64,000 bases of DNA. It comes from Lumbricus rubellus (lineage: Eukaryota; Annelida; Clitellata; Crassiclitellata; Lumbricidae). The position numbers were made by a program, and so were the translations under genes. The DNA is taken from positions 18,711,956-18,775,955 of the forward strand of contig OX243817.1 in assembly GCA_945859605.1 (NCBI GenBank), read 5' to 3'. Within the stretch, counting starts at the first letter, position 1. Each line of letters begins with the position of its first letter. Below the pieces are notes generated by a model, which searched no databases, was not told the DNA's origin, and was given only the letters and a program-made list of their open reading frames with translations. Positions 21,001-31,200 of the stretch are shown piece after piece.

Positions 21001-23270
21001 ACAATGGTTAGCTTTCACTGCAAACGAGGCAATATATAACGGCATAGTAATGAGTTGTTGAAGGAAGGCATACCGTTCTGGAGCCCTGCTATCAGAGACT
21101 GTGATTCCAACTTTATACTGTGTACGAGATGTCAGGCACGGAATCAGTTGTCGGGAGACATCGATGAACAGAGACCAGTGAGCGTTTTTGAAGGGCAGGG
21201 TACAAGAGGCGAGGAACGCGAGGAGACAACAGGAGCCACATACAAGAGAATGAATAATTGACACGGAGTGAAAGAAATCAATTTCCAATTCTAGTTCATT
21301 TTATGTCGATTTGTATTAAACTGGGCATTTAATAGGAAAGCTGCAGTGCATGCTAAATGCTCTGCATCGAAGATTTCTATGAATAGCTCGAGTATCATTA
21401 TCACTCGCATGGTTGAGCATGTTAGAATGTGCAGAATGAAATAACATTTAAAGGATCCACAACTAAATATCTTTGAGGATCAAAGTCAGTAACACTACGT
21501 CTCGCCAATTTTGATTAGAAAACTGGTTAGCAGGACAAGTTCAAATCCATGTTAGGGCACAAATTAAGTTCAGATATATTCGTTATCTCGATATTCAATT
21601 AATGACTTTTAAGTTCAATAAAAGTGGCAAGCAACAATAATTATGTCCAATAATGCACAATACTTGAAAGTTCCATAGCATTACAACTTTAAAGACATTT
21701 CAAACACTAGCGGCAAATGAGACAAAGAGAAGGCACCAGACGAACATTTCTGCATGAAAATAGGCAGACTGCACAACTTGCGTCACCTTCAAAGCTTTAC
21801 ATTATATTACATACACAAAGCGTAATCGACTTGGGGATAAATGACAATAAAAAGAACAATAAAATCAGACTCACGTCTTCCCTAAGACGCTTTATGTTGT
21901 CACCTCCTCGACCAATGATTGAACCAGCATCCTAAAAACGATTAGAAAGCAAGAAATTTTCTAACTTCAATGTCTACAACTGTTATTACAGAAAAATTAT
22001 TATCTTTAAGTCAAATATCCGAAACATTAGTTTTGTTAAAGTACATAGATCATGTATAGTAACCAAAGATCTGCCCGTGAGTAATTTATAATTATATCAA
22101 TCTGTCATTGATCTCCTCTGCTCGTCTGCCTTACACGTGGCATGGCAACATCTCTCTTCTGCAGACTCGATTTCTTACCAACTCTATGAATTGATCTTAT
22201 GTTACATTTTTTTACAAGTTACAAACTTCCACAACAGAGCAATGGGCTGTCAGTTTGCCCAAGCCAGTTGGCATAAATATTTCACAGTTCAGTGCAACTG
22301 AATTTAGCAACTTTATTTGACTGTTTGGTCAACTACAGGTACATACCAAGCATGAATAGTCTACAGGTAAAGACAGGACTGCGACGAGTGGTGGAACCAA
22401 ACAGATGTCTAGAATCAATTACATCTAAAGCATTTGCGTTTTCTCAAATTATAAATTTGACAAATAATGTGCAAATTTTCAAATTGAATTGTAACTTATA
22501 ATTAACTTATTAGTGTTCAATGAATGCAGATCAATCCTAGAGGTCTTTAAAAACTTCTGTGCTGATAGCACAAATTATGAAATCAATATCCAAGCGGTGA
22601 TTATAACAATCTCAAGTATTTACTCTGGATTGGATCATGAGACGAAGTTCCATTCGATCATTGTAACGTCTCTTCGATCGCTGTTGTCGATCGTCATCGC
22701 TCTCGTAATCATTGTAGTTGCGTGATCGCTTCAGATCTGCATTCAAAATAAATTCAAGGAAACTTATAACAATCTTCATGAGGGCGAAACGGACAAAAAC
22801 GGAGGCAGTTCTAAGACAGAAATACTCGTGAATAAGATAATGTTGAAATAGCCCCTGGTGATCAACCAGGAATATTTCCAGTGGTTCTGCATGCACTTTT
22901 TGAAGTGTAAAATTACAAAATGATTTATGGGCTTCCTTACTTTGAGACAACTTCATAATGCACTCATAATAATATAGATAATAAAAAATCCAGAAGAAAT
23001 AAAATGAAAGAGGGTACAATATTATGATAATGATGAAAATGAGCTTACTGGCTTGCTCATCTGTAGCAAATCAGGCTGCTACTCAATTGCTCTATCTAAA
23101 TTGCAGCCTTAAAACCAACCTTTTCAGTTGGGGATAGGTCAGGAATGCTCCTGGATATAAATCTTGAAGGGGTGCTATATAAATCCACAATGAATATAAA
23201 TTAATAGAACCTTGATCAAATCAATGACAAAAAACTCACTATCTGGACTTCTGTCATCATCATCTGACAT
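15898..23270 (-). CDS. HNRNPK: hnRNP K orthologue, three KH domains, ten exons
   Basis: Coding exons on minus: 23270-23240, 22736-22624, 21931-21875, 21117-21074, 19845-19773, 19254-19012, 18294-18155, 17827-17765, 17283-17217 and 16071-15898. All have GT-AG introns and all junctions keep phase, giving 334 residues. Order: acidic start [11 protein letters not shown]; basic KRSRN; KH1 (about 41-105, loop GRGG 55-58); KH2 (about 115-187, loop GKAG, with ECCPRSTDR as in vertebrate hnRNP K); a DYGG/RGG-rich segment (about 205-255); then KH3 (about 273-331, loop [24 protein letters not shown]). The family binds poly(C) RNA and DNA and acts in splicing, transcription and translation. KH1 is spread over four exons. 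The stop at 15898-15900 directly follows an AG|GTAGCT that could be a donor, so an alternative short C-terminal exon is possible. It is shorter than vertebrate hnRNP K (about 460), mainly in the linker. Confidence 0.95.
16692..16803. repeat. 28-bp tandem repeat in hnRNP K intron
   Basis: Four copies of a unit with GTCTAATGTATTAAATTCC and ATTGCAAAA blocks. The last copy is interrupted by the Harbinger-like MITE that follows. Confidence 0.8.
16804..17181. mobile_element. PIF/Harbinger-like MITE
   Basis: 378 bp with inverted ends GGCCTAAAAAAATGTTGTG (left) and the complement of GGCGTAACAAAAAAATTG (right), sharing TGTTGTGTTTCCGGTAAC inward. It is flanked by TAA on both sides, and the uninterrupted neighbouring repeat copies show TCTAATG as the empty site, supporting a 3-bp TAA duplication. 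There is no coding capacity. It lies in the last intron of hnRNP K. Confidence 0.7.
17497..17550. repeat. Retroelement 3' remnant with (GAAT)n tail
   Basis: GCGCTATATAAATGCTCTG followed by (GAAT)n. Similar 'TATATAAAT' remnants occur at 773-790, 15614 and 23150-23200, consistent with short LINE or SINE tails. Confidence 0.45.
17959..18001. repeat. (GT)n microsatellite
   Basis: Dinucleotide run in an hnRNP K intron. Confidence 0.9.
18431..18634 (-). repeat. tRNA-derived SINE in hnRNP K intron
   Basis: On minus: A-box-like GTTTAGCGGTAAGTTTGG, B-box-like GCAGATTAGAATCTACC, a tRNA-unrelated body (CTTGGACAAGTTGCTGACCC) and a (CAT)n tail. Flanking GTTCCAT at both ends looks like a 7-bp target duplication. 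Confidence 0.65.
20864..20934. mobile_element. 71-bp piggyBac-type mini-MITE with TTAA duplication
   Basis: TTAA at 20860-20863 and 20935-20938. Ends are CCCTTTGAAC and GTTCAAAGGG. It contains a perfect hairpin, CAGGCCGG-TTTT-CCGGCCTG. It is located in hnRNP K intron 4, with no coding capacity. Confidence 0.8.
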
Positions 23271-25456
23271 TTTTAGTATGTGCTACAAAACAGAAGCAGT
23301 GTTAGTGAGCAGAGCAGTTGTACGTTTTTTTTATTAGACTGTCAAGGTTTTCGTCACAAGACCACTGGTTAAAAATGGCCATTTTAGAATAAAATGCTCA
23401 CATAGTTACAGCGAAATAGAGCAACATATCAAACAGTTTCATTAATGTTTATCATAGGAAACTTGTCCAAATAGCTGCTGAAACAAATGACTAACTAGTA
23501 CAAATTTATATACCTTCCTATTAAATAGTGCGTGCAATTAAAATAGAACATGGACTGATAAAAAATAGTGGTTGCTTAAATAGAAGCTGGATTGAATAAA
23601 CGAATTTATATCCAAATGGCAGCTGGATCGATGAAACGAATTCATGCCAAAGTAGAAGTTGGATGATAAAAAATAATTATGCTGTGCAAAGCGATTAATT
23701 TAGAAAGTTACCAACCCGGAAAAGCCGTCTTATAAGTGCTTTCTCTACTACCTGGCATTTTGGGCGCGAGTTATACGCTGATCATATAATTACCAATGCG
23801 AGGAAAACAGGCACAACTCTGAAGCCTCACTAAGCACAGCACTTGTTGTATGTGAATTTAATCAACAGATAGTATTATGCATCAAATTCACCTTTTTTCT
23901 TTTGTCTGAAACAAGAAAATCTTTTAATTAAAACGTTCGAGAATATGGCCGCCCAAAGTAAAGCTCCAACAAAGGATACGTTTTCCGTATACTTTAATTC
24001 CAAACCACTCTCTTTTAGAACCACTGAGTAACATAAGACCCGTTTTATGACAGCTTCCGTAGAGAGAAGAAACCATTAGAATTTAAGCACAGTGATTTAA
24101 GCGCTAAAAATTATGGATTTTAAACTTACAAAAGATCGACTAGAATAACAAACTACATACCTACACGCGCAAAATACATAGAACAGTTTTATACGTCGAC
24201 TCTTCTTAAACGAAAGCAGACTTACTGCTTACTAAATTAATATTAATATATTTTGGACAGAAATCCTTTGCATGAAATAGGCTAGGCTAGTTTAAGTCTG
24301 ATTGTGCAGAACACTATACTATAGGCCTATTTATATGCATAATTTATCAATTTGACTGTTTCTCTACTTTTCACAAACATGCTAAAAAGGCCTAGGCCTA
24401 CTTTGTTTGGCTTCAACATTAGGCCTGTAAGTTTTTATAGCCTAGTATTTTCTAACTGCAAAGCGACGATCGCTGGAAAGAAATAAAGCGGACGTCAAAA
24501 TTTGCAGTGTGTCATGCAGGCTTTTTTGAAGAATTTTAGAACTGCACAACGATCTTCTTTCCCTTCCCATCCTCCATGGTAAAAATATAGGCTATAGGCC
24601 TAGGCCTATCACAATCGGATGAAAATTACCTTATACTATTTTTAGCTGCACAGAAGTTCTTGTAAGCCCACTAAGCCTACATGTACAACTGCACTAATCC
24701 AGCATGAACTGCACATTTTTTCAAGAACCGCACTCTAAAAAAGTCTGGTGTCATCTGCAGCTATATGGAACTTAAACCACATCTCTCAGTGTAAGAACTA
24801 TGGAAAATTAACTGGGGGTTGGATATGATCCACTGAAGTGGCGGCGCCAGGATTTTTGGTTTGGGGGCTGAAGCCCTAGGTCGATCCCTCACAGGGGCGC
24901 AACTAGGCCTAGGCCTATAGAACATTTTACGTGCACGAGTGTGCTCATAATTTTTGCAAGCGCCGAAGATGCGAAGCTGCGAGTGCTGAAGGCACGAATT
25001 AGCCCGTACCGACTGCGGGGGGGGCTGGGGGAGCGTCGTAAGCCAACGCATTTTAAGCTCTGTTGACCTCAACTGGAACCCTTAATTTAAAGGCTCCTTT
25101 TTGCAAGCTATTTATGAACGATAAAATCATGAAAACTTCAATAAGAAGTCGTTTTGCAGAGTCGCAGACTACCAGTAGGCCTATAAGAATGTCAAAAAAT
25201 TCTAAAAGAAATGGGTTTCGTCTTTACTCTAATCACAAAAGTTACAAGTTTAGGCCTATAGCCTAACAAGCCAGTCAAATAAATCACTTACCAGACAATT
25301 AAATGTTTTCCAACAGATGTTGTTAAAATGCATCTACTTTGGGCTACATGCCCTACGTTGCAAATAAAATTCTACAAAATTGCCTGCGAGAGAGAATGAA
25401 GGTAGACGCGACACCTGGTGAATGATATTAAGCATTAATTTTAGTCTGCTATTATA
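23271..25456. other. hnRNP K upstream region, no further gene seen
   Basis: Holds the presumed promoter and 5' UTR of hnRNP K. 23575-23660 has three copies of an (A)AATAGAAGCTGGAT-like phrase that also fills the foldback element near 41.4 kb. 24375-24420, 24590-24610 and 24900-24920 are dense in TAGGCCTA. 24828-24900 begins with GTGGCGGCGCCAGGATTT, matching one end of the hAT-like MITE at 61616, so it is probably a MITE remnant. Confidence 0.4.
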
Positions 25457-25464
25457 GGTAGGTC

Positions 25465-25684
25465 CAGGGGCGGATACAGAAATTTTCAAAGCGGGCAACA
25501 AATGTTGACCTTGAGTGGGAAAACAATTTCTTAACCTTTGGCAGAAGGTCACCCTTTTTAGTCATTCAGTCGAAATGCTTTGAAAATTTTAAATATAGCC
25601 TACTATTTTCCAAGCCAATGCTAAAATAGTTGACAACCTTTTTAGTCGTAGGACTATATATATGTCTCCCTGGATCCGCCCCTG
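25465..25684. mobile_element. hAT-like MITE, perfect 8-bp duplication GGTAGGTC
   Basis: 220 bp. Ends are CAGGGGCGGATACAG and CTGGATCCGCCCCTG. GGTAGGTC is present at both 25457-25464 and 25685-25692. CAG...CTG ends with an 8-bp duplication are the hAT superfamily signature. Non-autonomous. Confidence 0.9.
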
Positions 25685-25724
25685 GGTAGGTCAGCATGTT
25701 GTTCATAATTTATACGGCTGCCAT

Positions 25725-25870
25725 CATAGGTGCAATCACGTCCTACAAGTTGGAGGGGACCATAATGAATCACGTCCTAAAAGTTGGGGGACCATAATAA
25801 TAAAGTTAGGGGACCACTCAAAAGTTGGGGGGACGCGTCCCGTGGGTCCCAAAGGGTGGTTGCGCCTATG
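25725..25870. mobile_element. hAT-like MITE next to the previous one
   Basis: 146 bp. Ends are CATAGGTGCAATCAC and the complement CATAGGCGCAACCAC. Flanks GCTGCCAT and GCTGTCAT (7/8). The interior has repeated AAGTTGGGGGACC-like phrases. The TIR is related to the element at 30905. Confidence 0.75.
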
Positions 25871-25878
25871 GCTGTCAT

Positions 25879-26194
25879 TTAGATATTTAACGTAAAATGT
25901 AATAGTAGGCTAGACCTAATCCTACTCTAAGACTCTAAATATCCGAAGCGCTACTCTAAAGCTAGGTGCAGGGCACCAGGTTATTCACGAGCACTGCGTC
26001 GCATCATGGATTTATCTTCCAAAAGGTCGAAACCTATACTGGAGATCCAAGTCCAGTTTCCATAGAGACCACAGAGGAGGCAGACCATGCAGTTGCTAAG
26101 GAGTGTTTCGCGGAGGATGACACAGCTTAGAAGTTAGAGGAGGCTCGGAAAAGGCCTCGGATGGATTAGATTAGCAATGCAATTTCATGTATAG

Positions 26195-26235
<41 letters not shown>

Positions 26236-26924
26236 GCATATTCACGGAAATCATTTAATACATGCACTCTGAGAGCAATTCATCCCAGGTAACCTCTGAA
26301 CTATTTTCTCGTGAATAGGCTGCAGTGCACTGTGCACTGCACTTGGTTTTTAGGTGGAGCGTTAGATATTTGATGGTTACGATTACGATAGGCCTAAGTA
26401 TTTTTTGCTATTAGGCCACTTTTGACAACAATCACTGCTACATAACGCACTGGGAGCGCTTCTGAAAGGTTCTTGCTGCAAGAAGCGCTTTATAAATAGT
26501 CAGATAAGATAAGATAAGATAACTTGAAATTTCAGTAACCCGGCCATTAGAAGTAGGCAGCGGCTATAACAACACGAAGTCCTTTGTATGGTAATGTAAA
26601 GTTGATATCAATGACGGTATAGTGACCCTCGCAACCATACGATCTCGCTAAAACACTAAATTAATGGTTTCAAAGTCCAAACAAGCACGCTCTTTCCACA
26701 ATAGGCTATAATAATTTATCACAAACAAAGCTAGACCACTACATCATCATTAATTTGAATTTCATGATCGATGCTATCATTATGCTTTATTGTGATAAGG
26801 AAATATCAGTAACGATATAAGTAGGTTCCTATTTAATATTAATTGACAAATAACATATAATTAGGCCTATATTGCTTGTGTTGCCTATAATTAATTACTA
26901 GACTCTATAGGCCTAAGTAGTAGG
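25879..26924. other. Intergenic, repeats only
   Basis: Contains a short open plus-strand stretch (about 26030-26130) ending in a stop codon, which I do not recognise. Also a (TA)n run at 26197-26234 and a retroelement-like remnant AGCGCTTTATAAATAG with an (AGATA)n tail near 26480-26520. No gene supported. Confidence 0.4.
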
Positions 26925-27183
26925 CATGGACGGAGTTTGGCTTCAGTTCTTGGGGGCTAAAAATAACTTGGCATTCTGGGTGAGACTTGGTGACTTGGTC
27001 CAAATCCACGAAAATATACCTTTTTAAGTCTGTCGGTTCGAAATCTCACGAAAATATAGGCCTACCGGTTCGATATCTCACGAAAAGAGAAAATGGCCTA
27101 TATATACCATTTTCCCCCGCAATTTTTGGGGGGCCTTCTTAAGTGGGGGCTTAACCCCCAGCTCCTGATAAACTCCGTCCATG
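26925..27183. mobile_element. hAT-like MITE, CATGGACGGAGTTT family copy 1
   Basis: 259 bp with ends CATGGACGGAGTTT and AAACTCCGTCCATG. Flanks GTAGTAGG and GTTGTAGG (7/8). Second copy at 41945-42110. The interior is rich in GGGGGCTTAACCCC-like and CTCACGAAAATATA phrases. Confidence 0.75.
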
Positions 27184-27191
27184 GTTGTAGG

Positions 27192-28227
27192 TTGCAGGAT
27201 GGACTAACAGATGCACAAACAACTAATTTAAATTATCTATAGAGCAGGTTATAACATAAAACAAAATAGAACGTAGGCAAACAGTCAACCATGCAGCGGC
27301 GCATATATACTGGTCTACGAATTGTTTGACTCCTCAAGTCACCTTAATTAACTGCAGAATCAGGTTGCATGCGCCTACGTCTACAACTCTACATACATAA
27401 TAATATAAAATGTATACGGGGATGTATTTATTTGCTTAGTTTCGGTATAAGAACACAAGAACTTCTGAGATTGTTTGATTCATTCAGAGACTTGGGAATA
27501 GATTGATTAGACTGGCAGTCTGTCACGGCCATTAATTAGAAGATGAGCTTTCATTGCAATGCAGGTTCATATGTTACGTGACAGACTGTAGGCGCTGGGG
27601 TTTGACCATGCGTCAGGTGTTAAAAATTTCACTGTAGGCCTACTGTAACAGTGTGCGTGAAATTAGGATGTAATCGACAGTAAATGTGACCACCTGAGCC
27701 GGATTTTGAACCTTGGATCCAATGAACAGCTATACTAATCCAACGCTATGTCCAGTCACATGCAGAAGTGGAATTTTTAAGTCTAACAATATTTTTATGA
27801 TCAATTTGGCTGCCTAGTGCCTGTGATGTGATTCAGGACTTAGTAAAAAAAATGCAAATCGGGTCAGGTGGTATGCCTATCAGCTGGTTATTTCTAAAGC
27901 CATTTGGTCGTCTTAGAGATCATCCCTGAGGCCGCCTTGTATGCATGGGGATGAAACAAGCATCAATCTGTTTAAAAGTAGGAATACTGCTCTCCTCCAT
28001 GACGAGTCGTTCCAGTGGCTACAGGTGGTTTCATGTCCCTCCACATGAGCCGCCAGTAATAATACGTGGGCTGCTGGCGCCAATATAATCATGTACTCAT
28101 GGGCCGCCAGTCTAACCTGACTATATAATTATTCCCAAGGCTCTTCATGGGTTGGTAAATCTGTTTCCTTTTACTATTGCATGTCTGTTGCTGGTTGGGG
28201 TTGATTGGAATCGGGTTGTGGCGTTGT
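27192..28227. other. 3' flank of the PDZ gene, no gene seen
   Basis: Presumed 3' UTR and intergenic sequence of the minus-strand PDZ gene. A short inverted repeat, CAGTCTGTCACG...CGTGACAGACTG, lies at about 27516-27588. Nothing else recognised. Confidence 0.35.
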
Positions 28228-31200
28228 TCACCTTCTGATCACGAGTTTTATTATGCCTTCCGGAAGAGTCTTGAGAAAATTCCAGGCGACGAAGCGAGAC
28301 AGAAGAGACATGTCCCTTCCGTTGGCCGATAGGATCTCATCCCCCGCTCGTAGGCTGTCCTTTGCTCCGCTGGAGAACTTCGAATCCGATGAGCCTAGAG
28401 AACAAACAGTCAGACAAGCTGAACTGACTAATACCTGTTAGATAGACCAATAATACAGCTTAGAGGAATAGGCAAATACAGGAGCTTCTGTTGCAATTAG
28501 GGGCGGACACAACCTGAGTCTAAAGAAAAAATGGGGGTAAGAAATTAGTTAAAACTGAGCAAAATCGACCCAGGAGGCGAAGGAGGACATATAAAATGTC
28601 CTAGTACCTACATACACACATAGGCCTACTGCAGTGCAGGGTACATGCACGGAGTCACGGACAGTAAGAGTCCAGATCAAGTCAGCGACTTTAGAAGCCC
28701 AATTGCTATTCAAGTTCTGAGCAATCGGTGCGACAGAGGCTTGCGCATGTGACAAATAATTGCAATATACTCGTACAAATAATTGTAGTATTCAGTGCAT
28801 AAGGGAGGTGTGATAACATGACGCAACGTAAATTTAACCTTTGCATAGGCCAATCATTGAACGACTCAAGAGCTAAGTGATAGGCATGACGGGCGTAAGA
28901 GCCATAATAAATCGATGACTACAACAGTAGGCCTAATATTGATTGAACCTTCGTGATTTCTTTGAATTATTCTTTCCTAACCAGATGATAATAATTATTC
29001 TTACTGCATAGTTCAAGTGTGGTCTACATGGAAAGAGACTCGGCATGCAGTTAGACTACTCACCTCGAAACAGCCTCTTCACAGTTATTGGTCTGTCTCC
29101 ATACGGACCGTCCTTCCCTCCTTCGATGCAGAATCCGAGACCAAGTCCGCCCTTCATAACCTCGATGTCCATCAAGGACCCTCCTGCTCTTATAGAACCA
29201 TCAGTGACCGGATCTTGCTGTGACGTTGATCTGACCACCGCATCCGTCACCTTCACCTCACCGGACATCCCACCACCGTTACTGACCAGACTCCTCCTCC
29301 TCTCCATTGGCCTCTCCACTCTTGATCCAACGACGACCTCTGAGTCAGACGACTCCATTCGAATGTTTCGCTTTGTGAGTCTCGTTCGCGGCTGCTCCAG
29401 AGTCTCCCAGATCCGTTCGACACTCGGAGTCTTCTCTGGACTTCCTCTTCCGGTCTCCGACGACGACGACGACATCCTCGAGTCCTTCCATCGATCCTCT
29501 CTTCTCACAACAGACGTCTGCCAACTGTCTCCGGATTTCGAAATTCCGCCAACGGCCTCGAGGGTGGACCGAGTTCTCTCGCCGTCGCGAGATCTCGTCC
29601 TCTGTTCGTCCTTCTTTGAGTAGAACGAGATTCTGGTGACGTTTGATCCGGGGCTTTTTATCTCGACGGAAAGATCGTCTGGTGTACTGCAGGTCCCAAT
29701 GCCGCCCGTGGATTCTTGTTTTGGCGAATAGATGGGTTCTTGTTTTGGCGAATAGCTGAATTCTTGTTTTGGCGAAAAGTTGGGTTCTTGTTTTGGCGAA
29801 TAGCTGGGTTCCTGTTTTGGCGAATAGCTGGGTTCTTGTTTTGGCGAATAGCTGGGTTCTTGTTTTGGCGAATAGCTGAATTCTTGTTTTGGCGAATAGC
29901 TGGGTTCCTGTTTTGGCGAATAGCTGGGTTCTTGTTTTGGCGAATAGTTGAGTTCTTGCTTTGGCGAATAGTTGGGTTCTTGTTTTGGCGAATAGCTGGG
30001 TTCTTGTTTTGGCGAATAGCTGAATTCTTGTTTTGGCGAATAGCTGTGTTCTTGTTTTGGCGAGTAGCTGGGTTCTTGCTTTGACGAATAGCTGAATTCT
30101 TGTTTTGGCGAAAAATTAAGTTCCTGTTTTGGCGAATAGCTGAATTCTTGCTTTGGCAAATAGCTGAGTTCTTGTTGAGAACTACCAAGACCTCTGACTT
30201 GGCTTTCGAATCGGTTCCATGACCTTGATCTGTAATTGCGAGGCAAGGTCAGGGTCCTAGCCGTGGCTGGAGTCGGGTCTTGCATCACGAAGATTTCGTT
30301 CCGTTCAACTGACCTCTGTGGAGTAGCGAGAGCATTGACTTCTCTTGTCACGTTCTCCACATTAATACGTTTTCTTCGATCATTGTAGTCAAATTTCCGT
30401 CGGAAATCTACGTCGACATCTTTTGACGAATGAACTGTGGTAGCCTTGTTTTCGTTTGGATCATAAGAGGAATCGTATTTAGGTCGTTCTGAAAATTGCA
30501 ACAAACAATTTAAATAATTCATTAGAACTTAGGCTATAGCTAAAACTTCTTGCTCCAATTTGATGTAAAGAAAGTGTCGCCATTTTAAACAGTAAGCTAA
30601 TAGTTGCAAAGAATGTGGGAACGTTTGACACAAAGTTAGTAGGCCTAAAAGACAACTGATGAAAATTCTTTTTCTAATCACCTGTAGCACGATCTCTTTG
30701 TCTTGCATGATTAAACACAAAATATTGTCCAATTAGGCTACACGATACTTTCAAAATGTGAATGCCTACAGCGTTAATCCCGTTACCTTGTAGGACCTCT
30801 AATCATTCATCGATTTATGAAACATTTCATCAATAGGCCTAATTATTAGTGATACATTGTCTGTATATTATAGGCCTACTAGATGGGGTACTCAGCGTTG
30901 CCAGCATAGGCGTAGGAGACGGGGGTCCAGGGGGGGGGAATGCCCCCCAAATTTCGGGCAAGTCTGATTTTTCGGGCAAGCAGACCCGAAAAAATAAAAA
31001 AAGTTTTAGAAAATTTTTACTTTTTTATTTTTCCGGGTTTTCTTGCCCAAAAAATCAGACTTGCCCGAAACAAAAATGGTCGTCAGACCTTTCGAGCAAA
31101 AAGTAACGTGAAATTTCAGAAGATTTTGCCCGGATGACTAAAAAAGTCGTCAGAATTTTCGGGCAAACGTAACGGGAATTTTTCTTAAGATTTCGACCGG

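Noticed and set aside
28205..28441. Plus-strand 78-codon frame
   Set aside because: It is the antisense shadow of the PDZ gene's last exon, which has splice phase and domain support.
29045..29623. 192-codon plus frame
   Set aside because: Antisense to PDZ exon 2; no start, splice or domain support.
29658..30188. Antisense and shifted frames over the 24-bp repeats (FWRIAG-type and QNKNPAIR-type)
   Set aside because: Open only because the 24-bp unit has no stop in those frames.
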